Shown one piece after another: positions 23,331 to 36,650 of a stretch of 64,000 bases of DNA. The position numbers were made by a program, and so were the translations under genes. Each line of letters starts with the position of its first letter. Within the stretch, counting starts at the first letter, position 1. The notes below the pieces were generated by a model, which saw only the letters and a program-made list of their open reading frames with translations, did not search any database and was not told the DNA's origin. The DNA is from Clitopilus passeckerianus. Lineage: Eukaryota > Basidiomycota > Agaricomycetes > Agaricales > Entolomataceae. The stretch spans positions 1,550,001 to 1,614,000 of the forward strand of contig CALYLX010000066.1 of the NCBI GenBank assembly GCA_944990035.1, read 5' to 3'.

Positions 23331-26278
23331 ATGGAAGAGACGAAGCCTAAAGATAAGCTTTCGGATGGTCGAAACCCAGCATTTATATTTCGTTGCCTCG
23401 AGATAATGCTAACCGATTGCTACATTATACAGCCACCATACACTGGCCCTCTCTCAGTAGATGCATTCCCACCGAACTGGCCCACTATCCCATTCAGTTA
23501 CCGCACTCGCCGTCTAAAAGCCTACATCCCTCTACATCACCTACCTTCCAAACTCACAGTCCGCGACCCGTGGAACCTTCTTGCCATGTCTTCCACCAAC
23601 CACTTCGGGAAAGCGACGAGTGATGAGGAAGAGGGCAAGGAGGAGTGGACGAAGATGCAGGATAAGGTGCATACGTATAAGCTGAAGATATTCAGTGAAG
23701 AGAGGGAGGAGGAGATGTATGCGGGATACGAGGATGTGACGGAGGATCAGGAGGGACGGGTGAGAGGTTCGATGGAGGCGATGGAGACTATCTGGGAGCA
23801 GAGGGAGAAGGATGGATCGTTGGAAGGAGGCGATCAAGGCCCGTATATGCTCGAATGGTCGAAATCTGCGGGGACCCTATCCCCGATATCCACCTCCACA
23901 GAAGTCAAAAAGTTCTATAGAGGCGCAGATATCAAGGCTGAGCCCGTACAGTTTCTGTTCCCAGACTTGGATTCGTTGTTGGGCACGCTGAAGCCTGAAT
24001 AACATGAGGCCGAACTTGCGTCGTCTGCCTATGCCTCAAAGCAAGTCTCCACCCCAATCCCACCTCCGATCACAATAGCCCACTACCCACGTCCCTCGTC
24101 GTCATCCCCCTCTTCTCCCATTAGAGATCGCACGCCGTTGGGCGAAAACACGCATGTATACCTCTCCCCAGCGAAGCTGGCAGGCACGGGACATCATAGT
24201 CGCGCGTATAAAGTCGAATGGGAGGTTCCGAGGGGATTTGTATTCCCGGATGAGGGGGATGGTGGTGATTCGGCGTCTCCATCTAACGAAGGGACGAAGA
24301 TAGGGGAGGGGGAGAAGGAGGAGGAGGAGGAGGAATACGTCCTTTGCGAAGAATGTGTCCTGGAGGACATCAAGGAACAGTTATCACGCGAGAAAGTGTG
24401 GGATGTGGGAGGGAGGAGTGGGACGATATACCGGACCAAGACGACGACAACGATGGTCTCTGAACCCGCACATGGCGAGTCAGATTCGGCACCGTCGAAT
24501 TGTGAATCATCTGCAAAGCCCGAACCCGCACCTGAGGAATGCAAGACGCCGACTATGACGCCGAAGATGGATGTTGGTTCTGACACTGACACGCCCGCGT
24601 CATCAATTTCTCGACCACCAGAACAAGAGTCCGTATCCTCGGCTGCTCCGGGAGATTCGCCTTCTACCCTACCCTTGCCCCCTTCTCCATCTCTACCTGA
24701 TCCTGAACCCGAGCCTACCCAGTCCCCATCTTCAACGCCCCAGCCAGATTCGGTATCGCAGCCGAATCTGAAGGTCGACACCACCAAGATGCACACGTCC
24801 TACATGTATACGTATCGTGGCCCCTTGAGGCCGCCTATACTCACGACGACGAAGTGGCAGCATCGGATGAGGCCGAAGTGTAAACATCTGGATCCGGTCT
24901 GGAGCCCACGGGAGGAGGTGGAGAAGGTGGTAACGAAGGAGGAGGAGGAACAGGAGGAACAGGAGGAACAGGAACAGGAACAGGAACAGGAGGAAAAGGA
25001 GGACGAAAAGGAGGAAGAGGAAGACGTGAAGGACGGTAGACCGCCTGAAGAAGCGAAGGCGGATGGGAAGGTGCCAGTGAACGAGGATGCCGTTGAGGCA
25101 GGGGCGAAAGAGGAGGAGGAAGAAGAGAAGGAAGACGAAGAAGTAGAAGATACCTGCGTATGCGGACAGAAGGTCTTCTACCGAGATCCACACCACTTGG
25201 TATTCGGATGCAAGTCCTTGTCGCGGCGGGTCTCCCTTTCACACACCGAAGTTCCTGTCGACTTCGATCCTGATGAACAGATCAAGGCTACGGGGTTCGA
25301 CCCTGGAGTTTATGAGCTCGTCCATGACGACTGGGAGACCCAAATTGAACGTCGGGTTAGGAAAGAAGAAGAAATGGCGAAAGAGAAGCAAGGGAAAAAG
25401 GAACCGCCTGTCCTCCCACCAACCACCAAAGTTCGTCTCCTCGCGAAACTGACGCACCCGAGTGGACATGATTCGGAGTGTGGGCATCGGGAGTGTGGAG
25501 CTGGGATGAGCGACCATGCGAGGCATTTGAGGAGAGAGGCGAGGTGTTATGAGAAGTTTGAGGAGGGGATGTGGATGCATTGGGGAGAGGCGAGAGAGGG
25601 TGATGAGGGTGATGGAAATGGAAGTGGGCAGGGAGATATTGAGCTTGGAGCGATTGTGCCGAGGTATTACGGGTACTGGGTTCATGACGAGGAATGTGGA
25701 TGCCATCAAGAGGCGGAGAGGGGGAAGAGGAAGGAGGAAGGAGGAAGGAAAAGCTGAGAAAGCTGGGGGAGGAGAAGCAGAGGAAAAGATGGCGGAGGAT
25801 GGCTCGAATGGCGAGAAAGAGAAAAAGGAGGAGCAGAAATTGGACCTGGGATACTTCAGTGATATCCTCTTGAAGGAGAATTGTGGAACGCCGCTGGAAG
25901 GAAAACGACTGCGGACGGCCGAAAAGTATGTCTCAATGTCTGCATCTTTCTGCTGCTTTCTTCTAACGGTTCTTCCATAGAAAGCATATCCACACCCTCC
26001 TCCAATGCTTCCAATCTTATGGCTGGACACACGGTTCCCCATATGAACGAAACATTGTATGGGATTTGGGTCCTATTAACCGGGATATGTCGAGGAGACC
26101 GACGGGGTGGGATGATAGGAAATTGAGTTTCAGGTTGATTGACTTTGGAAGGGCGGAATATCACGAGGTGTGGGATACGGACCAGGAGAGTGGGCAGGGA
26201 GAACAGTCGAAGATGAAGAAGTGGGAGGAGGCATGCGCTAAGGAGATGAGATCGATTAGAGCAGACTTTGTGGCTTGA
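23331..26278 (+). pseudogene. Kinase-like (HGS-loop) protein gene with in-frame stop and frameshift
   Basis: Agaricomycete kinase-fold family. One frame is open from 23331 to 25757 except for TAA at 24000-24002 (LLGTLKPE-stop-HEAELASSAYASKQ); coding character continues past it. Near 25690-25757, in a GGA/GAA-rich run, the frame shifts by one and continues as GKAEKAGGGEAEEKMAEDG. It then reads LGYFSDILLKENCG, a 55-nt intron (25926-25980), FQSYGWTHGSPYERN, FRLIDFGRAEYHE and a stop at 26278. Kinase landmarks: a REARCYEKFE helix (alpha C-like), VPRYYGYW, catalytic loop HGSPYERN with Ser for the usual Asp, and DFG. A long Glu/Gln tract (24930-25030) and two Cys/His-rich patches (CEECVLED, DTCVCGQK) are inserted. 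It is either a recent pseudogene or an assembly error in purine repeats. Confidence 0.65.
24930..25030 (+). repeat. GGAACA/GGAGGA purine microsatellite in coding sequence
   Basis: Short tandem GGAGGAACA and GGAACA units encode an E/Q run (EEQEEQEEQEQEQEQEEK). Such tracts expand and contract readily and are prone to assembly error; a second purine tract 700 bp downstream holds the apparent frameshift. Confidence 0.8.
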
Positions 26279-26644
26279 CGTTAGAGTAGGATACTGTGTG
26301 CTAGTATATCCTACCTATATATCGAAGATCATTTAGATGTTTTCAGGATCTCTAATCTCGACACGAACCGTTTGGTGGTGAGATACCAATTGAATAATCC
26401 CTTCCGGGATGTGTAGATCTTATCTCAAATAACAAACAGAATGTTGTCAAACCAAGGCCGGTAACCCAACCCTGTTCGCTCAAATCGCCTGAAGAGAATG
26501 ATTTCGTCCGGGACCTGGACCCATACCTGCAGTTGACGCCGTTTCATAACTTCCAGTTCGACATTCGGTAATAATTGTGTAGTAATATTTAGTTGAAGAC
26601 CGACGTAAAGAGAGATGATATAAACAAGAAGCAACTCCAGACCC
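26279..26644. other. Intergenic between convergent genes
   Basis: 3' flanks of the kinase-like gene (plus) and the ZNFX1-like gene (minus). No gene seen. Confidence 0.5.
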
Positions 26645-29600
26645 CTAAGCTCCGTAAGGATTAGCCCAATAACCTTGACGAACGCTACTATCGACATTCC
26701 GCGCAATTTCATCATATTCCGTGGCTTGAGTGTTGGATCTGTCCAACTGGTGATTGTGGCCTCCTATGACAGCGTTGCACTCGGGGCACCGAGAGGTTTC
26801 CATTGCGCCTCCACACTGAAGAGATAATCAAGTTCGTGTACTCCGTAAAGCGGGAGCATGCGAGAAAGAGCGGATCTGCTAACCTCTCCGATTGCAAATA
26901 CATGTCCGTTTGGGCAAGCGAAGAAATGGCCGGTGGTGGCTAGGCGACATTTTAGACAAATGTTCAAAGATGATATTTGGCACAACGTACCGAAGCCCAT
27001 CGCTTTCACGACTGCCATCTTCTCTTCCAGTAACACAGGCTGATAAAACGTGTCCATTCGGATCGACTTGGCTATCTCCTCCCATTCATTGATGATCGTT
27101 GTGGCGGCATCCTTGAAGTTGTCCTTGATCCACTTCGTTTCCGCGGAGACGCTGATACCCTGGCGACTGAGATACTCGGTGATGGTTTGCGTTGCGTACC
27201 CTCTGGCTTCTCTTCCGGATGTGGTGGCCCTGTCAAGAAGTTCTTCTCGATTCTGCTTGATTGTTCCGGTCTGCTTGCACATTGAAAAGTTGAACCGGAA
27301 TCGCTCGAGGGTGGTCCTCATGCACAGAAGTGCGCATTGAACGGTTTGGCGAGGTGATCCGGACCCGGTAGCAAGCTCATGAGCCTTCTCGGCGTCTCGC
27401 TCACAGCTGTTCAGAAGAAACTGAAGGTAGCTCGCCCATTGATCGCGGTGGAAGGGTGTGTATTTTTCGAGGCGGTTGCTCGCTTCATTCAGCCACGCCT
27501 CCCCAACCCGAACGAGTATAAGCCGAATATTGATCGCTGACCAGAAGGCCTCGACAAGGAAGCGTTTATCGGCGAGAGGCTTTGGCTGGCCGACTTGAAT
27601 CTTCGCCATTCGGAGAGCATGGTCTTGAGGCGGGGTAGTGCAGGGTAGGGAAGATGGGTTATCCATACATAACTGGATTTCGCGTTCGTAGAGGAACGAA
27701 AATGAGGATTCCCAGGCCTGAGTATGAGCAGAGCGGGTTCCTGCGATCTTGACGATTTCCCTGTACGCCATGTATAACGGATGTGTGGCCTTCCTCCATA
27801 TATCCAAGACTTTTCCATCAATAAAGAACAGCGTGTTGTTACTTGGCTGTATGTCGCGCTCCGATATGGGCAGGTCTACGTTGGCTTCCAGGATCGTCTT
27901 CCTGGCGCTCTTCGGCTTCTTCGGGAGGGATTTAGGGACCTGAAGGGAGAGGGCATTTTGACCTTTGACAAGCTGAGCGGCTACGACCTCTTCATTGAAT
28001 CGGCTAACCGCAGTCTGCTGTTGGCCAAGCGACCTAGACATTTGACCAGCTACGTTTCTCTCCAAGATGTCCAGATCAGCACGCTTGGCGACTCGTCCGT
28101 AGCGAGGTGATGTTATTTGGGCACGGCAGGTTGGGCAGGACGGAGGTTTGACTAGACCCTGTGGGGACTTCAGGCCAGTCCATTGGTGCCGGGCCTCGTT
28201 GTACTCGTAGAAGTCCTGGAGGGCAGTAATCCCATCCAGCGTTTCGACGGTGAAGATATGGCCACATGCTGGTATCGTTATAACGAGCTCATCGATCGCC
28301 TCGGAGTCTGGGACCAAATCATCAAGGGTTCGGTGGAGAATCAGGTCGACGACCGCAGATTTCTGCGTGGGCGAGGCACATTCTGGGCAAACTTGGATGG
28401 TGCAATCTTCACCACATACTAGAACGCAGTCAGCCGGTATGGTATCGGTATAGCACGAGGACATACCAGATGGGCATGGGTGTCCGCATTTGAGAGTATT
28501 CGGGCAACGCTTGTCGCAAGGTAAGCGTACACAAATCTAAAACATCGTATTAGAGGAAACTTCGAAGATAGAACTGAGCAACATACTGAGCCACAGGAGA
28601 CTGGACACGTCTGATGGGAGCAACTCCTATAGCGGAATGAGGTAATGACCTAACGACAGCAGTAGAAGGGGCGCCTACCAGGTGCATTTTTCTTGACAAG
28701 GTGCGCATGGAACGTGGCATGGTTGGCGACACTGGGCATGCCGACATGTTTGCCGACACCGCTCCATGCATTTCGCCGTATGGTGGTGATCCACCGAGCA
28801 CCTTTCTTGGCATCTGTGCCCACATTGGAGGTCCTTCTCGCACCGATGCTGCTGGTGGGATGTTCTGTGAATCGCTCCGGATTCAGCAGGTGGGCTTAAT
28901 CCCTGGCACTCGTGGCACTTCCCAACGCATATCTTGGTACAGCATCCCATAGGGGTGTCGCAGCGCGCTTGGCATGCGTAGGTTGACGGGTCTTGACCGC
29001 ATGGTAAAACAGCCGAATGTTCACAAGAAGGGAGCACCTTCTCAACTTGGGAATCACAGAAAACGGTATCAAGCGATTCCATCTGCCAACTTTTCGCCAA
29101 TTAACAAAAAACACACAGGGGGAAATTACGAGCACAATACCATGGGACGGAGGGTTTGACGTGTCCACAGGGGAGATGAACGTTCGATACCGGGAAGCGA
29201 CACTGGCCACATTCCACGCTACAGAGCTTCGAGCATGGATGCCCTCTTGAACACAGGCGTCGGCAAGGTTGATGACATACCACGCTAACATGTTTGGGAT
29301 CGTCGCAGTGGCACTATGGACAAGTGTAAGCTATTATCTAATTCCAAAGGTTTTCGACCGAACCTTGTAGGGGCATAGATGCCCACATGGCAATCGAGTC
29401 TCGCAAGGACGTAAACAACCACCTGAAGATCGTCAGCTAGCTAAACAGTGAGAAACACAGATAAAGGCGAACCGTCCGGTGCCAGGGTCGGTAGCTTGCC
29501 TGGTTGGGAAACAAGCTCAATGTCATCTGAGTGCCGATGACAGACGATTGGCAGTGCGGGCCCAATACAATCGGTTTCCGCCAGCTCCTGAATTATCGAA

Positions 29601-32600
29601 TTCCACATTGGGCTATGATTGGATAAGTTCTGCGCGTTTCCTAAAATATACAGTCCTTCTTTTGCCCTCGAGAGAGCGACTGTGACGGTGGTGGCTCAGT
29701 GACTCGTACTCTGTAGAGTAACCCAAAAAATTGTCTTACCATTGGTGCGATTACGAGACTACCAAACCATGTCAACAGGAAATTAAGTATTTTCACCAAG
29801 CACACACCTTCAAGAATCCTATCGTGGGTCGTATGGCATGACGGTAAGCCCGGTCTGCGGAATCATCTTCAGGGTCGCCAGAGTTTCTCACAAGAGAAAG
29901 GATTACGACCTGCCATCAGTCAGACAGGTACGAAACGAGCTCATGACGGCTTACCCTTCCTTCCTCTCCTTGATAGTTATCCACAGTTCGGAGTTTGACC
30001 TAATATCATATTTGGTCAGGCGAGATAGCAGATGGATCGGGAAGACCCACCCTCTTCGTGACGTTGACGCGCTCAATCGTTGGAGAAATGGTGATATCTT
30101 CAGTGTCGTCTTCTACATCGTTGAGGGCAGCCTGATCCTTCTCGTCAATGATGACAGCGATTTCACTGGCAAGTGCGTCACGAAGCCTCGCCAGCTGTCC
30201 GAGATAGGCACAAAGCACCACGATGTCGCCCTCGTCCGAGTAACAGCCCTGCCTACACCAATTGGACGGTCATGAGCATACTTTACACTGCAATCTAGCC
30301 TCATGTCAACTTACCGTAGGAGATACATGACGAGGTCTCGAATCATCTGGACCTGGGAACGTGTCAGACAGGGCCCGCAGGCAAACCATTTAAAATGGCA
30401 GCTTACCTCGTACGTATTGAACTTGCTTGCGGTCTCATCGCTACCGTCGTTCTCTGGATGTGTATGATTCAGGAAAAAGACATTCTTTGCCAGTCCGCGA
30501 ACGTCAGGGTATTCGTGGACAAGTGGATGGTCCTCTAATTTAGGGTAAAGTGTATTTCTTCGGACGAAATGAGATGATGAATATCAAGAGGACAGAAAGC
30601 CATACCTGATGAGGCTAGAGATGGTTGGTCTCATCCGCCGCTGGACGTCAATCTGTGACATGGGGAGCCCTGACACGGAGAGGCGCTCCATCAGGGACAT
30701 ATCGAAGCGATATAACTCCCGTCCACGTTTACTGTCCATCGAGAGCGCTAAAAAACATGTGAGGATAGGACCCACACGAAGATATGTTCTACTCACAGAA
30801 GTTGTTGAGTGTTGGTCGCAGCTGAAGTGGATCCCCAATCAGGATAAGATGCTCGATGGAGGGAACAAGGCTACCGAGGATGTGCGCTTCCATGACCTGG
30901 CCTGCCTCTTCGACTAGGAGCACACGTGGGCTTAGAGCCTACTCGTCTTATCAGAAACATGCGCTGTGGATGCAATACCAGAAGATATACCTTGAGCAGA
31001 CTCGTAAGTTGTGCCGCCCCTGCGAATGCGACCAATTAGTTACTGCAAAGTGCTACATACGCCAGACGAACCGGTGGTTGTGCAACCAATGATATCAATT
31101 GATTGGAGGAGATTTCTCCGTGCCTGTAATCTTGTCAAAATCATGGAAATCCAAATGGAACCAGAACGCACTTCTGCCCTCCCTTCATTACACTCTGTGA
31201 GCTTATCAGCATGCAGGTCCCTTAGTCTTTGAAACTCGTTCGTTTGATTTTCAGCCAGTTCACGACGCGTTTCATCAACCCAAAAGTTGTGAAGACGGAG
31301 ACGTTCATAGCTGTTCATATCCCATATGTTCTCGCCGTCGTCTAGGAGTTCTGCCAGAGTACGATCCGTATGCGTGAATGTCGGTTTCTGGTCGTAACCG
31401 AGAGCCGCCAGAAAGCCTTCTAAATCACGAATATCAGGCGAGTCGTCCGATAACTCCGGGTCGATGGTAGGAGCAGGGGAGAGGTAATCAATTTCGGGAG
31501 TAATAGGACGATCAGAGGGGAGGTATTGCGCTGTGTCCCAACTTTCTTCAGCATCCTCGGAATCTGAATCCGTGTCGGCAGAGTCGTCGTCTGAGTCGGA
31601 TTCGTCTAAAGCCTGTTCGACTTCTAGAGTACTGAACGCATTCAGAGCGGCCTGTTGCAAAGGTGGTGGCGTCGGTGGCTCCCAAGGTCTGAGAGTGCCG
31701 TTCATAACCTGACCGAGAAACATTTGATCCCGAGATTCTCTCCAGAAAGAGTAAAATGAATCGTCGACCATTTCAGTCCTGCCTCCCCGCCCTACTCTCT
31801 GCCACGCTTCCCCTTCGCCATCGCTGGTGGAAATGAGCTCTTTGACGTTTCGTGTTCCGAGCGGTGGATGGGATAGATGATGATGGTGCTCAGGGTAGAA
31901 AATTTGAATATGTTGCATGACAAGCTCGGAGTCACGCTCAACGTCCGCGGTGACGATCTTTTTGAGCAGGTCCTCGATCTTCTTCTGGGTATCTTTGAGA
32001 TCTCTCCGTTGCTGGGAGAATGCTCGATCCAAACGTGATTCGCTCCTAGCCATCTCTAAAGTTTCGATCGAGTAGTTCCTGATACGCTCATCGCTGGACT
32101 GGCGGCCAAGACGAATAATTTTGTAGGTGATACCGGCATCCAGCACTGAGGATAACATGTGGTCGAGGGCATGATTGGTAAACGCAATCATCAAGATAGG
32201 TCCGACCTGATTCTCGCGAAGAACTCGGAGAATCTCGACGCCAGTGAAACTCTGCAATATCTCGAATTCAGCAACTGAACTCCCTGAACACAGCTAGCTC
32301 TTACCTTTCCAGTTCCTGGAGGTCTGACAGCCAGAACGGAAATAAGTAATTGTCATGTTGACGGAGTAGCCTCGAACGTACCCCTGAATTAATGCGACTT
32401 CTCGTGTCAACGCATCCACCACAGCGTCTGCTTGACTGGGATCAAGGCGACTCTTGCGGAGCTCAATCCGAGCGCGCTGAACCGATGCTGGGTCAGATAC
32501 CGAGAGTGTGAGGTCGTCGATATTAGCCTCGTCAGGAAACAATGACGATAGCTGGAATACGAAGTTGGGAAGGGTTGCGTATTTGGGAGGCTCGAGGTTA

Positions 32601-35122
32601 CAGCTTTGAAGATACCCTTCGGGGCGATGGACGAGATATTTGGAGAATGGAAGAAGTTCGGGTTCAGCCTTGAGAGCTTCGAGGAAAGGGCGAACTGCTT
32701 CGAACATGACAGGTGACTCGACCAAGAGTTTGACGCCGCCGTCGTCCTTTGACTTGGATCTGAGAGACTGGAGGACGCGGAGCTCCATCTGGGGATCGAA
32801 GAAGCTGATTTGTAGGCGGAGTTGGTTCTTACTCTGGGAAACGAAGTTCTTGACCTCGGGATCCCTGAACGAACTTGTGATAATACCGAGGCTGATAGAG
32901 GTCTTCCCGTGCGCCTCCCATACGAGGGCGATGAGACCACCCTGGATGAGTCGTTTTCCGCCCATACTCTCCCAGAATGCGACCCGCGCGCCGGGTCGTT
33001 CGGAGCGAGCTCGCCCAGGTGGAGTATCGATGAGAAGGCTGGTGGAAAGGCCCTTCCACCCTGCAACGAGCGAGACGAACTTGATGCCCGTGTAAACGTT
33101 GAACATGATGGACTCTTGCGAGTCGGAGAGGCCATGATACTTTCCGCCTTGTTTGTCGATTAGCGATGCTAGTTTCGTCTTGTCTGGGCGGATGGACTTG
33201 AGGTCGTCGTGAATAAGCTGAACAGACTTTCGTAAAGGCGCGCTGCAATTGAAGAGGGATATGAGATTACATCCGTGAAGGTTTAAGGAACGGCACGTAC
33301 GTTAGCTCCTCTCGGAGAAGCCTGAACTGAATATCAAGAAGTCGCTGCATACTTTCTGCGGGTGCATGATGGGGAGCAGCGAAGAAATTGGCAGGTAGAT
33401 AGGGCTGCTCCCGGCAGAGAAGCTCCTGGTGGGTGGGCGCAATACGGATCTCATAGATATCGTCGTGATCGTTATCGTGGCGGGGACCGCCCTCTCGTAG
33501 ATCACCAGGACCTTGGAAGGTTGTGTGGAGGGCGGAAACGAGAGCTTCGGATGAATGTCGAGTGGCGGATCCTTCTTTCGCCTGCTTTGCCTGACCATTC
33601 TCTTCCTTGCGGTGCTCGCGTTCTACGATGGAAACTAGACGGGAAACTCGTTCTTCAATCGAGCCAATGATGAGGTCGCGTACTGTTCGAGATTGACCCC
33701 CGCCAATCGGATCCTCGAATAGAGGTGGAGAGGCATTGATTCCCGCTACCCAATCTCGTACCCATCCTTGCAGATTTTCGACTAGAGATCGGAGCCTTGG
33801 GTGAGAGGCGATTACGTTCTTGAAACGAACGAGGATTCTGAATCATGTCGTTAGTGAAGGCTGCCACAACGAAGTAGGAAGCACAACTTACTCGTGAAGC
33901 AATCCAGCAATAGATGCGAAGACTTGTGTATCGATCGGGGATGCCGTTTTGACAGCAAGTGGGTCTGTGAAGGTATGACGTTTCATCGCATCTTCTACGC
34001 AGGATTCGATAACGTCTGCGAGTTTATCCAAATTTTGAAGGACAAGCGTATAGAGTTGACTAGAAACACTGATCAGTCTCCAAAAAAGCCTGAGGAGGAT
34101 AGAGGCGTACTTGGCTTGAGTGACTAAGATGCTCTTTACGACGAACTCGGAAGACAGATACTGTTAAGCCAGGTGAGTTCAATCCTCATGAAAGTCTATC
34201 GTGGTATACATACCCGGAGAAGTGGAAGTATTCCACGTTGAAACGACAGCACTGTCCTGTTGGAGCCCGCACGGCATGAGACTTCTGGCCAGTTGATAAT
34301 CTCGACAAGGCGAAGGCTACCCTCCGACTAAGTAGAGGTCAGTAGCAATATAACCAAACAATGTAAGACGACCAACAGAAGTGATGTTTTTGAGCAGGAG
34401 CTATGAGAATCGATATAAGAATGAATCCATCATCGATAACGAATGGACATACCTGCCCTTCTTCTGGAGTCTGTATGAAGAAAGATCGTTGAGATCAATG
34501 AGAAAGATGATGATCGGATGGAAGGACGTACCCATAAATCGTTTGTTGCGTTGGCACTGTTTAGGGTGGAGAGGAAAGGATAGATATCGAAGACATTTCT
34601 GAACCGATAACCCTCTTGAAGGAATCGACGAATGCGGCCGTGAGCATCCGTAGGTGACACGGAGGTCAAGGGCTCCTCGGCGAAGAATCCATCCGTAGCG
34701 ACCGCATTGATTTTAGCGAGGCCTTTCTCAGTGAGGAAAGGCGCGATCGCCGCTTTGGTGCTTTCAGGGATGGACCCAAAGGTCCTTTGTGGCGGCAGAG
34801 GCGAGGGCTCTCCCTCTTTGACATGCTTGAAACGACACTGAAATTCGTGCTTGCATTTTCCTGTCGTCCAGAAGAAGCGGCATGTTCCACCTGGAACGGG
34901 AGGACCAGCAGGACGAGGAGTGGATGGGCCTCCATTGTCTTGACTGCCGTTACGATTGTGGCGATTCTGCTGCGGAGAACGAGGCGTTTGACCAGTTGAG
35001 GCTGTTGCGCCAGGGCTTTGGGCTATAACAGGATCGTTATCCTGATGAGAGTACTTGCAGTTGGCTCCCTTGCGACATCCGCCTCGAGACGTGAGAAATT
35101 TGCACGGCTGTCGACGAGACAT
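26645..35122 (-). CDS. ZNFX1/Hrr1-type superfamily 1 helicase with CCCH, NFX1 and RZ zinc fingers
   Basis: Very large multi-exon gene, start at 35122 (MSRRQPCKFLTSRGG). Two CCCH fingers (C-x8-C-x5-C-x3-H) come first, with PCKFLTSRGGC and TCRFFWTTGKC. Next is a long N-terminal domain (31-34 kb), then the SF1 helicase core: Walker A GPPGTGKS rebuilt across a 19-nt exon (32305-32323), IAFTNHALDHML, VEEAGQV (motif II), GDPLQLRP (III), QRRMRP (IV), RTVDNYQGEE (V) and VALSRAKEGLYILGN (VI). NFX1-type Cys/His repeats follow (about 28.4-29.4 kb), and last an RZ finger: HFFACPNGHVFAIGE joined to CGGAMETSRCPEC. Relatives act in RNA silencing, heterochromatin or antiviral RNA sensing (Hrr1 in fission yeast, ZNFX1 in animals). 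Core motifs are intact, so it is probably functional. Confidence 0.88.
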
Positions 35123-36111
35123 TGTGGGTGATGATAACGAACAGGTTTCCAACAGGACGTGTTTATCAAGCTTTGCACAGGCAGAACACGTTTTGTTCTG
35201 TGGGTCCGACGACGTACAAAGTGGTGTACACAGCGGCTGTTGTGAGATCTCGAGAGGTAAAAGCGGTCATGTCCCTGGTCAGCTGAAGCATGGCTGTGGC
35301 TGCGACGTAAGCTGTAGAACTTTCTACGAGATTGGCACCTTTTTAGGAGAACGCAGATCTTTGTGTAGGCGCCAAAGTAATGAGCGCCTCTGGGCGTCTA
35401 ATTCGTTCATGTGGATCGAGGGGAGAAACTGGCCACGGGGCGCAGGTGCACATAAGACTCTTTCCCAAGGTGCTAATATTGAGGACTGGTGAACTTCGCC
35501 ATAGGGGCATTCAAACCAAGAGTCGTCTGTGAGAGCCATCGAGAGAAAACCAAACCAACACAGGGCTGCGGCCTCGGCTAAGTCGGCTCAAAGTCACCGA
35601 CGCCTACCCTAAACTTTCGCACACAGGCCGAGACTCGAGAGGCAAAAACTCATGATTGAACTGTATACGAAATTGATAACAGCTGAGGCTCGTAAAGGAA
35701 GGTGCCGCGTAGGAATAAAACGCCAATAATCAAGCGGAATCGTAACACATATGAATAAAGAGTCTATATAAACTGTAGGAACGTTGTCTTCAAAGGCACT
35801 AGGAAAATTGGTGTGTACGAAATGGGAAGCGAACACAGTAAAGGTCGGCACAGTGGGATACGGTACATCAGACATGCGGGAAGGGTTCGACGATGAACAC
35901 CTCGTGAATAGCGATGAGTTTTATGCAGAACTGAAAGCCTTGGTTTTCCATCAGCATCACGATTTTCTGCGAGTGAAGAAGCACCACTAACCTGTCCATT
36001 CCCGCGAACTTCGTCAAACGACTGCAAATCCGACACCCGAGTTACAAGGTGGGGACATGTCTAGGTGCAGATGCAGGCAGCAGAGTAGTGAATGATGTTA
36101 GGTAAGCCTAC
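35123..36111. other. Intergenic, no convincing gene
   Basis: Upstream region of the helicase gene. A 90-codon minus frame (35764-36036, MSDLQSFDEVRGNGQ...) and an overlapping one end in hydrophobic residues but have no recognised domain. Confidence 0.35.
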
Positions 36112-36467
36112 ACGACGGAGTACCAATACGGCTTGAAAGCGCTGGACATGTTGTAGATGTCGATAAGCTGAAGACAAAGGTCAGGCCATCGATGATGAAC
36201 AAGCTAGAGAACACTTACTCGGACAAAAGAGCTTGTCTCCATGAAACGCAGCACCAGCACCATTACGTATGTGTCTAGTTCCCTTCCTGCAAAACGCAAG
36301 GCAGTCGTTGTCTCCATCTGACCTCTGCTTAGCCGGTGGGTTGCAAGTGCGATGAGCTGAAGTAGGAGGGCCAGTCTTTCGGTGAAGAAGACTGTTAGGG
36401 CACTGCGAGAGACGCTAGGAAGTAACAATGCTGTACGAACTTTGAGAGACCAGTGTCCACTTGACAC
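36112..36467 (-). CDS. Hypothetical short two-exon ORF
   Basis: The minus frame from 36467 (MSSGHWSLKVRTALLLPS) runs to FMETSSFVR. A good donor (GTAAGT) and acceptor (CTTCAG) lead to a last exon LIDIYNMSSAFKPYWYSVV ending at a stop near 36113. The frame upstream of 36467 stays partly open, so the true start is uncertain. Clean splicing suggests a real or formerly real gene. No domain recognised. Confidence 0.3.
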
Positions 36468-36650
36468 TTCAGCTGCTCGTACCCCAGTTCCAGTGACCAG
36501 ATCTTCAGAGGCAAGTACGATTGTATGTGGCAGTCCGGAACCGCCTGGTTTCCGGATCTGTTAGCTTGAGTTTTTAGGGCAGATTGCTGCCGAAACAGTG
36601 AAGGTTATCAGTCGAACCATCGCATAAAGTTGGTGAGGTTGGTGAGGTAG

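Noticed and set aside
24930..25030. CRISPR-like or regulatory tandem array
   Set aside because: It is a short purine microsatellite inside coding sequence; no spacer pattern.
24732..25242. Hydrophobic minus-strand open frames rich in Leu/Phe and Pro/Arg
   Set aside because: Antisense translation of the Glu/Gln tract in the kinase-like gene.
32829..33248. Alternative frames inside the helicase region
   Set aside because: Shadows of the N-terminal domain exons; the helicase frame shows consistent junctions and family motifs.
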